Positions 25,601 to 33,910 of a stretch of DNA of 64,000 nucleotides are shown here, piece by piece. A program made the translations under genes and the position numbers. The notes below the pieces were generated by a model that was not told the origin of the DNA, did no database searches, and saw nothing but the letters and a program-made list of their open reading frames with translations. The stretch's first letter is position 1. Each line of letters starts with the position of its first letter. Origin of the DNA: an uncultured Eubacteriales bacterium (GTDB lineage Bacteria > Bacillota > Clostridia > Christensenellales > Aristaeellaceae); assembly GCA_902790525.1 (NCBI GenBank), contig CADASI010000002.1:22546-86545 (forward strand), in the 5' to 3' direction.

Positions 25601-27168
25601 ACTATGGTATTGATTCCGCTGCCAAACGTGCGTCCGATCTTTTCCCAATTAAGACGATTGACAAAACCATTGATACCGTCGGTGATCGCCGTGACAATTC
25701 GCGTGATCGTCGCACCGATATTCTCCCAACTTATCAGTTGATCCAGGCGGTTAAAAATATCGTTGATCTTATCCGCGATAATACCGCCGATTTCGGCAAA
25801 ATCGCCTTTCTTGAAAAGGTCTTTCAGCCGAGCCATGAATGCCGCGATGCTGGATTCAACGGGGATTCTCTCAAAATCGCTGGTCGGCGTGGTCGTGCTA
25901 TCGTCTTTACTGTTATCCTGAAGGATATTCAGATCATCGAACTTTGCAAGCTGGTTTTCGGCTTTTTTCGCCGACTGCGCGGTTTTGTCAAGGCTCTTGG
26001 CATAGTCGATCTGCGATTTTGTGGCACGATAAACGTACTGTTGCCCGGTCAACGCGGCAAAGAACATGCCAACCTTTGTCAAGGCTTCAGACAGCACGTC
26101 CATAAACTGCGTAAGGTACGGGGCGACTATCGTGAGAATCGGTTGAAATGCTGTTCCGAGGGAATTTTTCAAACGATCCAGAGAGGATGACAGCGCAGAA
26201 AGCGTCTTATTGACTTCGGGAATTTTCTTCGCCATATTCCCGAATGCGCCCTTTACAGCGTTGCGGAGCCGGTTAAACAGCACATAAAGCGAACGGATGC
26301 CCAACCCATATTTCAGGATCGTTCTCAGATTGATCTGTAAGCCCGTATTCGCTTTTTTGCTATGACGAAACAGAGAAAGGAGCCCGCGTGCGGCGCTGCC
26401 GATTGCGGAGCCCAGCCTTCTAAAGCCTGATACGATAGCACCGCCGGTAACGCGGGCAAGGTTTCGTGCAGCGTTCAAAGCATGACCGGCCACGCTTCTC
26501 AGGCCACTCACGGCAATGCGCAGACCACCGCCGACCGTGTGTAGCACGCTGCCGAGCGCGGCGAAAACACCCCGAAGGAGGTTTGCGCCGTTCCCCGTGT
26601 TGTTCAGCCGGTTTTCCAGCTTTGCGGCCTGGGCTTCGGTTTGTCTGAACCGTTCGGCGAGCCGTTCATACTCAACGGTTTCGCCGCCCGTCTTATATGC
26701 GGTTCCTTCGGCTTCGTATTTCCTTTTCTCTTCGTTGAGCTCTTCGTATCTCTTTGCAGTTGTTTCAATATCATCCTGAAGGGACTTCCATTGCGCGGAT
26801 TTATGGGACACTCCGAGCCTGTCCATCTTTTCCTGACGATCCAATAACTGCTGAAATTTCGCGTCAACTTTTTCAAGCTCCGCAAGCGTTTTCGCGTAAT
26901 CGGCGCTTAAAATCTTGACGCGGGAGAAGGCTTCTAATTTGTTGCGAAGGGTTTCAGCCTGGGTCTGGGATTCCGCGAATTTCTGATTCAGCGTTTCCAA
27001 TGCAGCCGTATTATTCTTGGCAATCGCGGTTTTCATCTGCTGGCCTATCCGCGTAAACTGCATAGACAGAGATGAGAGTGCCTGATTCAGCTTCTTGGAA
27101 TCCTTTAGAAAACCCTCGGTGTCTATTTCAGTATCAACGACGATAGAGCCGTCAGAATACTCAGCCAT
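22636..27168 (-). CDS. Tail tape measure protein
   Basis: 1510 residues from ATG 27168 (AAGGTGG upstream), mainly helical. A coiled-coil N-terminus (about 1-170) is followed by glycine/alanine hydrophobic stretches (170-330), then a long series of near-repeats of about 50 residues with WxxxG and LVDEVDW-type motifs (420-900), and a C-terminal coiled region. Length predicts a tail of the order of 200 nm by the usual rule (about 0.15 nm per residue). It has no visible lytic domain. It follows the Gp15-like chaperone gene as expected. Confidence 0.9.
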   Translation of the reverse strand: MAEYSDGSIVVDTEIDTEGFLKDSKKLNQALSSLSMQFTRIGQQMKTAIAKNNTAALETLNQKFAESQTQAETLRNKLEAFSRVKILSADYAKTLAELEKVDAKFQQLLDRQEKMDRLGVSHKSAQWKSLQDDIETTAKRYEELNEEKRKYEAEGTAYKTGGETVEYERLAERFRQTEAQAAKLENRLNNTGNGANLLRGVFAALGSVLHTVGGGLRIAVSGLRSVAGHALNAARNLARVTGGAIVSGFRRLGSAIGSAARGLLSLFRHSKKANTGLQINLRTILKYGLGIRSLYVLFNRLRNAVKGAFGNMAKKIPEVNKTLSALSSSLDRLKNSLGTAFQPILTIVAPYLTQFMDVLSEALTKVGMFFAALTGQQYVYRATKSQIDYAKSLDKTAQSAKKAENQLAKFDDLNILQDNSKDDSTTTPTSDFERIPVESSIAAFMARLKDLFKKGDFAEIGGIIADKINDIFNRLDQLISWENIGATITRIVTAITDGINGFVNRLNWEKIGRTFGSGINTIVNTIYLFFTKIDWVKIGQGLARGFNSLVKRVDWTMVGKMFGARINALIRTIHGFVTTFEWGKAGIAFGQAVEGLVDEVDWNLLMQDIVDAINGVITMLQEFVGYFEWGSYGTDFAKGVNKLVDEVDWDVLGTLLADAMKQALTFLYNAVSKLEWGNAGVKFSNALNAFFVKKENWTLAGKTIDKSIKGLLDFTKNLVITFDEKQLAEDIKALFAEVDWPGIASDTWSLIKTVFAKAGNFLDVLFGDESSEEAKKRADGSAYWSAYADKMNSKSLGTKIGEKLAKAINAGIAKLPASEIGDALDKALNGVLDFAVSLVKNFDPDEFREKLEEALGRVDWDAIARKIWLAIKDGFIALAKSTPLVGELINKVESELSAEDIASAIRSSLGEAMEQVAAYGNVQGGLIGENFYDGFRKKVLDESGHVKEEFRGRMGEMFSESEIEAFERGDMTVIQFYNGLGFGGINAQGEATESLLSIVQGILDAPTETAETAGRSVAGRTFSSFILEALLRQPDAENAVEGAFNDIMSGIDANGYGDIIAFDYFNSFMGAVMDESYHVKPEFKDVVESMFGSVETLEEGKVDANDFMRGLVRGMWDSSGETSVKLIDIIDNVLEKVRTDSDGLDEHSPSKRAAKYGEDFLKGFSGGVDDEKQNTTSSIKSAFSTITDVTFAMVAMNLIVSVGMATVKTTFENKLGEMETAAKTAFSNINASVTEKLAQITTTVTTKINNIESITSRGFQNIQNTVVTNLSNTLNRANSIDWSIIGSNIINGISRGINNGWGWLQNTVWDLAISLYNTARNALGIHSPSRLFRDGVGAMLGLGVAEGMEDSQPAILDTVSDVADAMAAEMNSTKMGANGDGLVNGLDEVLSTFSDKVSDSFSSLIDRLEAIAASVTFRTPAVADGGVLPYNVSGKSGDGADALAGALEASTEKQTDELIQMFNNQTLAVVRAIEQYCTTQINLDKRSLTDAIVDEINRRTRMTGKSPLLI

Positions 27169-27188
27169 GCGTTTCACCACCTTATGAA

Positions 27189-27755
27189 TTAGCTGTACAT
27201 TTCGAGAATCTTCTTCTGCGCGGCCTTTTCCTTTTCGGTGTACTTCGGCTTCAATTCGCAGATGTCTTTATTCGCGTTCCAGTATTCGCGCTCCCATTTT
27301 TCAAGGCTCTTACCCTTGGCCTTCTTACTGCGCAAGCTCAGAATATTGGAATATACGCCGTCGCTGATTTCCATGAACCAGCCCATGAACGTCCACCAAT
27401 GCACGTATTTCATGGATCGGACTTCACGGCCCGCCACCTTATTGATCGCAGGGAAGATGAGGCTTTCGTCCTGTTCCCAATCCATCGTGCGCGGGGATCT
27501 CTTTTTCTTCTTTTTCCCCGGCTCTGCGCCACAGTCAATGAATTTTAAGGCCGCTGTAAAAGCGGCCTCTAAATCATTCCTGGGGATGCTGTCAAAGTCT
27601 CTGAACAGAATAAACAGGCACACATACACCTTTTCGTTATCCTTGAGCTCTGGATCGCCGAAAGCGGCAATAATCTTGAGAATATCGCGGTAGTTTGTGC
27701 GGATGCCGTATTTTCGCCCATTGACTTCAAGGCTCCGGGGCAGGTTGCCGATCAT
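27189..27755 (-). CDS. Gp15-family tail assembly protein
   Basis: 188 residues. Blocks LEVNGRKYGIRTNYRDILKI, a KKKKKR-basic patch and MKYVHWWTFMGWFMEISDG are those of the Bacteriophage Gp15 family, which always lies between the tail chaperone and tape measure. Its ATG overlaps the stop of the upstream gene by four bases (ATGA), so translation is coupled. Confidence 0.8.
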   Translation of the reverse strand: MIGNLPRSLEVNGRKYGIRTNYRDILKIIAAFGDPELKDNEKVYVCLFILFRDFDSIPRNDLEAAFTAALKFIDCGAEPGKKKKKRSPRTMDWEQDESLIFPAINKVAGREVRSMKYVHWWTFMGWFMEISDGVYSNILSLRSKKAKGKSLEKWEREYWNANKDICELKPKYTEKEKAAQKKILEMYS

Positions 27756-28267
27756 CTGCGACGGTTATTGTGGCGTCTCTGCGCCCTGTTCGGCTTGCCG
27801 CCGTACCCCTGCGTATACTGGCTCATGCGCTTGGACACTCTGCGGGTTTCCTGGTCAAACTGCGCGGCGATGAACTTACCGACAGATTCCAGGGCACGCT
27901 CGAAATAGAACATGCCGCCGACGGGGGAGAAGGGATGTACCTGACCGAAAAACGCCTCGGACATATTGCCCCCGAACAGATAATCGCACAGGTCATAAAG
28001 GCGCTGTTTCGCCTCGTTGATCGTTGCGATGTCGGCGGGGTTATCCCCTTCAGGCGTGCCGTCGGGCTTGATGCTTACATGCTCCAGGGGAGCCGTGATT
28101 TCATTCACCTTGTCGGCCACTTCGTTGAAGCGTTCCACCATGCCGACGTCTGTCGGCTGGAAGTAGAACAGGCCCACCTCATCGCCATGCCGGTTACGGA
28201 CAGGAACCTTGACACGACCATCGTCAACAATGATCTCGGGAACGAAAGACTTGATCTTATCCTCCAT
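27752..28267 (-). CDS. Tail assembly chaperone
   Basis: 171 residues, acidic N-terminal half and a basic C-terminus (YGGKPNRAQRRHNNRRR). The position between the tail-tube and Gp15/tape-measure genes, and the overlap with Gp15, fit the G part of a G/GT pair. I see no obvious slippery heptamer at the overlap, so Gp15 may stand alone. Confidence 0.65.
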   Translation of the reverse strand: MEDKIKSFVPEIIVDDGRVKVPVRNRHGDEVGLFYFQPTDVGMVERFNEVADKVNEITAPLEHVSIKPDGTPEGDNPADIATINEAKQRLYDLCDYLFGGNMSEAFFGQVHPFSPVGGMFYFERALESVGKFIAAQFDQETRRVSKRMSQYTQGYGGKPNRAQRRHNNRRR

Positions 28268-28289
28268 GATGCTACCTCCTTAAAAATTC

Positions 28290-28316
28290 GGGGGGCGTGG
28301 CTGTGTAGCCATGCCC
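28290..28316 (-). terminator. Hairpin terminator after the tail tube gene
   Basis: On the minus strand GGGGGCATGGCT, an ACAC loop and AGCCACGCCCCC form a 12-bp stem (one G-U), then CGAATTTTT. It is a likely partial terminator that keeps downstream tail genes lower than the tube protein. The loop contains the GCTACAC motif discussed in the findings. Confidence 0.65.
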
Positions 28317-28327
28317 CCGTCAGTTGC

Positions 28328-28801
28328 TTATGCGTTGGTCGGGTTGAACGTCTTGGTGGAGGCGTTCCAGGTTCCCGGCGTGCGGTGCCCGGCGTGATGG
28401 ATCGTAAACGGAATCTGTACGCCGGAGGTATCGCCGCCGATGGAAGTCGGGATAACCATGACATCCTCGCGGTAAGCCCAAATCTGGGTGCCGTCCTCGT
28501 CCACCAGCACGTCAACCTGAGTGGTCTTGCAGGCGTCCCCGGTCTTGCGCTCGTTGGCGATGGCGGCCAGCTTCGGGAACAGGGGCTCGTCCTCGTAGGC
28601 GTAGAAGGGCTCAACGTTGGACTGAACCTGCCAACCGCTGTGCTTCACGCGTTGCTCGCCCAGAATGTTCTGCTTGGTTTCAACCTGGGGGTTCAGCTCT
28701 TCGTTGAACTCCTCCAAATCCTCACCGAGCCTGACATAGTTGGTTTCGCCGCTGCCGAAATTGGCGTCGAGAAAGTGCATCAGATACTTGCGTTCCATCA
28801 T
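28328..28801 (-). CDS. Major tail (tube) protein
   Basis: 157 residues, beta-rich with an N-terminal acidic segment (LGEDLEEFNEELNP) and a C-terminal IPFTIHHAGHRTPGTWN.. tail. Size, position before the terminator and the chaperone gene, and the two-Met start after GGAG support the tube protein. Confidence 0.75.
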   Translation of the reverse strand: MMERKYLMHFLDANFGSGETNYVRLGEDLEEFNEELNPQVETKQNILGEQRVKHSGWQVQSNVEPFYAYEDEPLFPKLAAIANERKTGDACKTTQVDVLVDEDGTQIWAYREDVMVIPTSIGGDTSGVQIPFTIHHAGHRTPGTWNASTKTFNPTNA

Positions 28802-28816
28802 GAGATGCTCACTCCT

Positions 28817-29323
28817 TTATTTGTAATAGTCTGCTTCATAACTGAGGGTCAGTCGGATCGTCCAATCTTCGATGCTATCCGCATAGGCCCGTTCAAGAAA
28901 AGCCGGGGTGGAGCGCGTGATGCTCTTGATCTTTCGGCCCTTTTCCAGCGCGGGGTAGGCGTTCAGCCTATACTCCTCGTCCTTTAAAGTGACGGGCTGC
29001 CGTTCCAGCCAGCGGCCCAGGGCGTCCAGAAACTCTTTCACGCGCATTTTCTGTTTTTCAGTTTTCAACGCGGCGCGATAGACGATGTTGAACGGATATG
29101 CGCATGTTTGCCGGACGTGGCCGGTAATGCTTTCCTTGTTGGTCAGCAGAACCGCGCCGGATGTCGGGAAAAAGCCTATGCCGGACGTTTCGGCGAGTGT
29201 GGAAAACGCGATTTTCCGCTTGCCCAATCCGGGGAAAGTGTTCAGCAGAGTAATCAACGCCGTGCTGACAATATCCGTTCCCTCAACGTCGATAACCGGC
29301 TCTTTCTTTGCAGGAATCGGCAT
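28817..29323 (-). CDS. Tail terminator / completion protein
   Basis: 168 residues of mixed alpha/beta (IVSTALITLLNTFPG, then RAYADSIEDWTIRLTLSYEADYY at the end), a pattern of siphophage tail terminators and of the minor-capsid protein just before the tube gene. The order with neighbours matches the conserved head-tail module. Confidence 0.65.
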   Translation of the reverse strand: MPIPAKKEPVIDVEGTDIVSTALITLLNTFPGLGKRKIAFSTLAETSGIGFFPTSGAVLLTNKESITGHVRQTCAYPFNIVYRAALKTEKQKMRVKEFLDALGRWLERQPVTLKDEEYRLNAYPALEKGRKIKSITRSTPAFLERAYADSIEDWTIRLTLSYEADYYK

Positions 29324-29326
29324 AGC

Positions 29327-29755
29327 TTATCTCCTCCCAATCATGCGTCTCAATTCGTCGATCCATTCAGTCCCGTATTCTGCCTTTGCCGCCTCAAACC
29401 AGTGGTCGGTTGCGGCGGGGTCAGAATACTTGAGGGGTCTGTTGGTCAGCACCTTTTTCACGCCTTGACGCGCCCACGGGCTGCCGGTATCAGGATCGAC
29501 CATCACCTTGCCGCCATACTGAAAGCGCCCATAAGGGCCGGGGAATACGACTTTTCTGCCGCCCTCTTCGACGTGGGAGCGCTGACGCAGGCTGCCGGTC
29601 TGAATGGGCATTCGCGCTTGACAGTCCTGAAGCACGCGCCACCCAAACCATTCTTGCGCCTCGGCGAACCGTTCAACGTAAGAATCAAGATCAATCTCGA
29701 TCCTGACGCTGGACGAAACAACGGAGAATTTCGGGAAATGCTGTATGTTGGCCAT
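29327..29755 (-). CDS. HK97 gp10-like / minor capsid protein
   Basis: 142 residues from ATG 29755, one base after the stop of the upstream gene. The motif VLQDCQARMPIQTGSLRQRS is typical of HK97-gp10 and minor-capsid families that join head and tail. The C-terminal half, with WFEAAKAEYG and IDELRR, also fits. Confidence 0.75.
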   Translation of the reverse strand: MANIQHFPKFSVVSSSVRIEIDLDSYVERFAEAQEWFGWRVLQDCQARMPIQTGSLRQRSHVEEGGRKVVFPGPYGRFQYGGKVMVDPDTGSPWARQGVKKVLTNRPLKYSDPAATDHWFEAAKAEYGTEWIDELRRMIGRR

Positions 29756-29756
29756 T

Positions 29757-30179
29757 TTACCGCCCCCCGATCTCAAAATGCGGGAGAAGGCCAAACCACG
29801 TTGCGGATGTAATCATATACACCCCGTCGTTGGCATCGTTCATAGCCTGATACAGCCCTTCGTCGTAATCATCCTCCACAATGGGCGCGTCGGAGGTTTC
29901 TTCGCCCATAACGACGAAATCAACCTCCGGCGTCAACGTGAAATAGCCTGTCGCATCTTCCAGTGCTTGATAGGCTTTGGGCGGCACATACTGAAGCTCA
30001 CCAACCATTTGACCGGGAGAGGCGTTCAGCAGAATCTCCACCGCGTCGCCGTTGTTGGTGCCCTGCGTGGTCTGGTCGCTTGCCTTTGGCGCGATGACAT
30101 TGACGCCGTGAAAAACGGTCAATTTCCAGGAATTATCTGCTTTTCGATGGTTGAAAAGCGTAATGGTCTGGTCGAACAT
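29757..30179 (-). CDS. Head-tail joining / minor capsid protein
   Basis: 140 residues. It begins with a beta strand (QTITLFNHR) and a Trp, as in the DUF6751-type family of clostridial phages, and holds GDAVEILLN and YVPPKAYQ. It sits between the connector and gp10-like genes. A stopper role is inferred from gene order. Confidence 0.65.
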   Translation of the reverse strand: MFDQTITLFNHRKADNSWKLTVFHGVNVIAPKASDQTTQGTNNGDAVEILLNASPGQMVGELQYVPPKAYQALEDATGYFTLTPEVDFVVMGEETSDAPIVEDDYDEGLYQAMNDANDGVYMITSATWFGLLPHFEIGGR

Positions 30180-30634
30180 TACTCCACCCCCGCGTAAAGC
30201 AGATTGACGCCGGTGCTGTCAGGTACGTCCGCAAGGTACAGCGCCGCAATGTCGCTCAACAGGCGACGCGCCTCCGCTTGATCCGTTGCCGCTTTCGCGT
30301 ATGCGGAGCCGTTGGCGTTCTGCATATACGAAATGGATTCCCGGCCAGACGAAATAGACGCGACGGCAGTACGGAGGACACCCTGCGCGTCCACGTTCGC
30401 TTGTGTAGCTTTTGCCTGCGTGTCGATCAGGTATTGGGCCTCCGCTATGGCGCAGACCGCTTTTCGCACCTTGATGGCGTCCGCTTCATCCTCTGGAAAC
30501 GCATTCTCGGTTCTGCGGAAAGTGATAGCGTCCACGAAATCGCTTGCCCGCGCTAGCCACTTGTCTGCGTTGTCGCCGGTCAGCGTATCGCCATAGAAGG
30601 TATTGGCATAGAAATTAAAATCTGCATAGGCCAT
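30179..30634 (-). CDS. Head-tail connector (Gp6-like adaptor)
   Basis: 151 residues from ATG 30634 (AAGGAG). The start MAYADFNFYANTFYG and the helical body with FVDAITFRR.., AIKVRKAVCAIAEAQY match phage adaptor proteins that follow the capsid gene. The upstream in-frame extension overlaps the preceding gene and is rejected. Confidence 0.75.
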   Translation of the reverse strand: MAYADFNFYANTFYGDTLTGDNADKWLARASDFVDAITFRRTENAFPEDEADAIKVRKAVCAIAEAQYLIDTQAKATQANVDAQGVLRTAVASISSGRESISYMQNANGSAYAKAATDQAEARRLLSDIAALYLADVPDSTGVNLLYAGVE

Positions 30635-30647
30635 AGCGAATATCTCC

Positions 30648-30848
30648 TTACTTGGCGGCCTTGGCGGGCCGTCCTGCCCGTTTCTGCGCGGGCTTGACCG
30701 TTTCCCCGCCCTCCGGCGCAACAGGCGTAGGGGGCTTTTCCGGGGCTCTGTGAACGCGCTCGTAGTAGGACGAGCTGGAGATAAGCTCCAGCGCGTCCTT
30801 GCTGTTCACTTCGATCAGATTCCCGGATGTCAGATTGCGAAAAAGCAT
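30648..30848 (-). CDS. Small phage protein after the capsid gene
   Basis: 66 residues. The first half is a short beta/helix unit (NLTSGNLIEVNSKDALEL) and the second is Pro/Lys/Ala-rich and basic. Small proteins of this type (often Ish1-like or head-fibre) sit between capsid and connector genes. Unrecognised. Confidence 0.55.
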   Translation of the reverse strand: MLFRNLTSGNLIEVNSKDALELISSSSYYERVHRAPEKPPTPVAPEGGETVKPAQKRAGRPAKAAK

Positions 30849-30866
30849 GACAACCTCCTGACCGGC

Positions 30867-31832
30867 TTACGCCATAGTGTAGTAGGTGACGCCCTCCGCA
30901 AAGGCCACAATCTCGGCCACGGTGTACACACCATCGGAGAGGGTGTAATACGTCTTGGTGGCGTCGAAAGTCGTGCCAGCGGCCACGGCGGTGAAGGTGC
31001 CCGGCTTGAAGATCAGATCGGGCGTGACGACCTTGGTGCCGTAGTGGTAGAAGATGCTCACGCCGTAAGCCTCGGACAGAGGAATCTTTTCGGCGGTGTA
31101 CGGGTTGGACATCACGGGCTGGGCCACAGCGCCGTCAACCAGCAGCAGGCAGTCACAGCCGACAGGCAGATGCACGCAGGACTGAGTGCGGACGCCGTGC
31201 CAGGTGTAGAACTCCTCCGCAGCGGTGTTGATGTTGGCATTGTTGGTCTGCTTGTCCAGGTAGTCGCGGACTTCGCCGTAATACTTCGGGGACAGCACCA
31301 GGTTCATCATGGAGCGCGGCACGCCGTCCACGAACTGATTCTTGGTGGTTTCGCACTCCTGGATGATGGCCTCCAGCTTCTTTTCGATGCTGGAATAGGC
31401 AGACAGGTTGACGGCCACGGCGTCGGTAGCAGCAGCGGTGAAGAAAGCGTTGTCCAGCTCAGCCTCCATGCGCTGCACATGGTTACGGGCGCGACGCTCC
31501 ATCACGCCGTCCACGCCGTAGAGCTTGATGTCCTTCTCCTCCAGCTCTTCGACGATTTCCTTGTCAACGTCGATGGCGACGGTGACGGCCAGCTCCTTGA
31601 CCTTGTTGCCAGCACCGGCGGCACGGGCGGTGCCGTAAGCCTGGGAGGTCGCGTTGGCGAACCGCTTCGCCTCAACGGAACCGGCTTCGGGATCGCCGGA
31701 CAGGTCGCGGTTCTTCATGGGGCCGGAAATGAGGGACATTTCAACGTTTTCGATGACCTTGCCATACAGCTCGGCCAGATACGCCTTACCCTCAGCGGTG
31801 GTCAGAATAGACAAAGACTGAATACGCGGCAT
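30867..31832 (-). CDS. Major capsid protein
   Basis: 321 residues, starting MPRIQSLSIL. The body has an E-loop-like segment, a central helix (EELEEKDIKLYGVDGVMERRA) and a spine and A-domain with beta-strand pattern, as in HK97-fold capsids; the C-terminal 50 residues are beta-rich and may add a small surface domain. It follows the scaffold gene by 27 bases. No protease gene is near, so maturation cleavage is not evident. Confidence 0.85.
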   Translation of the reverse strand: MPRIQSLSILTTAEGKAYLAELYGKVIENVEMSLISGPMKNRDLSGDPEAGSVEAKRFANATSQAYGTARAAGAGNKVKELAVTVAIDVDKEIVEELEEKDIKLYGVDGVMERRARNHVQRMEAELDNAFFTAAATDAVAVNLSAYSSIEKKLEAIIQECETTKNQFVDGVPRSMMNLVLSPKYYGEVRDYLDKQTNNANINTAAEEFYTWHGVRTQSCVHLPVGCDCLLLVDGAVAQPVMSNPYTAEKIPLSEAYGVSIFYHYGTKVVTPDLIFKPGTFTAVAAGTTFDATKTYYTLSDGVYTVAEIVAFAEGVTYYTMA

Positions 31833-31859
31833 ATTTCATTCTCCTTCCTGTGATTCAGA

Positions 31860-32462
31860 TTAGAAAAGTTTGGGGGGCGTGTATTTCTGCCCGCCCTGTG
31901 CGCCATTGTTGGAGGCACCCACGAAAGACGGCTGTTTGCCGCCCTGTTCCTGCTTCTTGGCCTCCGCCTCTTTTTCTTCGGCGGTCTGATACAGGCCGTT
32001 ATCCTTCTCCTTGGCGGCCTTCATGAAATCATCAAAGCCGAAATAGGAGCCGTCCTTCCAGGAAAGGCCGCTGTTCTCCGCCATAGCGTCGGAGATGAGC
32101 TGCCGACGGGCATACGGGGAAACAACGCCATATTCGTCCAGCTTCTTGCCCAGCCAATCACGCTGATCGCGCTCCCTGATCTGCGCCGTGTAGCGTTCCT
32201 CGGCTGCCTTCGCCGCCTTCTGGTACTTCTCGACCTCACCCTTGATGGCGTCGGGGTCGATGCCCTCAAAGCGGCCCAAAGTCTCGTTGGCGGTGGTGAG
32301 CCGGGTGTTCAGATCATCGCGTTCGGTGGTCAGGCTGTTCACCTGGCCCTCAAGCTCGCCGATCCGCTTCTTACCGGCTTCGACATCCAGACCGTTCAGC
32401 TTGAATACGCCGTCGATCTGTTCCTGGTTCAGTCCCAAAGCAGTCAATTCCTCAGTTTTCAT
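31860..32462 (-). CDS. Scaffold protein (phage GP20 minor-structural type)
   Basis: 200 residues from ATG 32462 with GGAG upstream. A central coiled coil (KKRIGELEGQVNSLTTERDD..) and a C-terminal helix rich in Lys/Glu, followed by a Gly/Asn tail ending YTPPKLF, match the GP20 scaffold family that lies before the capsid gene. It should guide procapsid assembly. Confidence 0.8.
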   Translation of the reverse strand: MKTEELTALGLNQEQIDGVFKLNGLDVEAGKKRIGELEGQVNSLTTERDDLNTRLTTANETLGRFEGIDPDAIKGEVEKYQKAAKAAEERYTAQIRERDQRDWLGKKLDEYGVVSPYARRQLISDAMAENSGLSWKDGSYFGFDDFMKAAKEKDNGLYQTAEEKEAEAKKQEQGGKQPSFVGASNNGAQGGQKYTPPKLF

Positions 32463-32594
32463 GGTGCTACTCCTCTCCACGGTTAGGCTTTTTAAGTCGT
32501 TGCCATGACTTACCGTTCCGGCTCTCATAGGCTGGCCGGTACGCCGATTTGCGCCCTTCGCCGGAGCTGCCCCGGCATATCTACAAAGGGCATG

Positions 32595-32671
32595 AAAAAG
32601 CGGGAGCGCCGCCGTCGCTGTCCCGGCGGCTCTCCCTTGACAAACTGCCGTCGGGAGGTGAGCAACGGCAG
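32595..32671 (-). promoter_or_regulatory. Structured leader with terminator-like hairpin before the scaffold gene
   Basis: In the 233-base gap 32463-32695, the minus strand has first a CTGCCGT / ACGGCAG hairpin (32645-32671) and then a strong 13-bp stem (32602-32636, one mismatch, nine-base loop) followed by TTTTT. Two smaller hairpins follow before the scaffold start. It resembles an attenuator or partial terminator between MuF and capsid genes. Confidence 0.55.
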
Positions 32672-32695
32672 ATCGCCCCAAATATATAAAGCGCC

Positions 32696-33904
32696 CTATT
32701 TTGCGGCGCGTTTTGCGGCTGCCGTTGCTTTCGCGGCTTGCGAACGGTTCCATTGCGCAACGGTAAGCCGATCAGATAGTTTCTTGAGATTGTTTCCGTC
32801 ACAAAAAGCGCCGTATGCCTTGTTCTGGTTTTGCAGTTTCAGGGCTTCGGCGTCATACGCGGATTGAAGCTCTCGCCGGGTCGCTTCATCGGTGCAATTA
32901 TCAATCGCCTCTTTATAGGCAATCAGTTTATGCTTTGATTTGCGAATCCCGCGCTCCATTTTGCGCTGTTGCTGTGACAGATCATAGGCTCGCTTGTTTT
33001 CTTCGGAGTCATACTGCGTCCACGGATTATGCTTTCCGTCGCCGGGGCCGAAAGAATGCCGGCAATTCCAACCGCACAAGCCTTCGCCGGTTCCGTAACC
33101 TGTGGACTCCTCGAAAAGTGGGAGATCCGGCGTTTTGCCGGTTCTGCTGAAGAAACGGCCTTGCCACCAAAAATGATTCCCCGGATTTTCCCCGCCGTCG
33201 CCGTAACGTGCGCCGAAATGCGCGGAGGTCAGCACAATATCCCAATCATACCGATTCATCGTTTCAAGGGACATGTTACCGCTTGCCTGCGCGGTGCCCG
33301 TGCGCACGGCACGCAAAACCGCTGTTTCCAGCGTGTCAACGTGCCCGGTGGGGTAAATGACGTTTGCTTGGCCCTTAGACAGCTCCTCCACGGCCTCCTT
33401 GACGGCTGTCGTGTACGATGTCGCCCCGGACATAACCTTGATGTGGGCCGCGTCCAGGGCCTTTATAAGCCGTTTCTGGCTTTCATGCGCGGTTGTGCGC
33501 GTGAAGTTATAGAGCTCTGAATGCGTGCGCTGGTAGGTGTCCGCAAGGATTTGAAGCATCTGCGGGGACTGTTGCAAAGGCGCAACGGTCACTCCGCCGG
33601 AACCCAGGATCGCCGCATCTGCCTGATACGATGTCAGGCCCGCGTCCCGGAATATCGCCGCAACCTCGCTCTGTGACGCCTTCGTGAACATGACAAGCTG
33701 CTGTTGTAGGGCGTCCAGATGGCCCCCAGCGTCGGCGTATACTTGAGCCTGCCAAATATCCGTATTCGTCAATTCAAGCGGCTCTCCGCGCCCCAGACGC
33801 GCCATAACGCGCCGAATAATGTCTTTCGTGATCCAGACGTTCAGATCGTCAAGGAGGGGCTGCATGGTTTCGACGATTTCCTGAAGCTGCTTAGGCGTCA
33901 GCAT
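32696..33904 (-). CDS. MuF-like minor capsid protein (Phage_min_cap2)
   Basis: 402 residues. Motifs at the C-terminal half, HFGARYGDGG.., GWNCRHSFGP and the KRAYDLSQQQRKMERGIRKSK helix, are those of the phage minor capsid protein 2 / MuF family. It follows the portal gene by six bases. The family is injected or packed in the head and may carry effector domains, but none is obvious here. Confidence 0.85.
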   Translation of the reverse strand: MLTPKQLQEIVETMQPLLDDLNVWITKDIIRRVMARLGRGEPLELTNTDIWQAQVYADAGGHLDALQQQLVMFTKASQSEVAAIFRDAGLTSYQADAAILGSGGVTVAPLQQSPQMLQILADTYQRTHSELYNFTRTTAHESQKRLIKALDAAHIKVMSGATSYTTAVKEAVEELSKGQANVIYPTGHVDTLETAVLRAVRTGTAQASGNMSLETMNRYDWDIVLTSAHFGARYGDGGENPGNHFWWQGRFFSRTGKTPDLPLFEESTGYGTGEGLCGWNCRHSFGPGDGKHNPWTQYDSEENKRAYDLSQQQRKMERGIRKSKHKLIAYKEAIDNCTDEATRRELQSAYDAEALKLQNQNKAYGAFCDGNNLKKLSDRLTVAQWNRSQAAKATAAAKRAAK

Positions 33905-33910
33905 CGTCCA

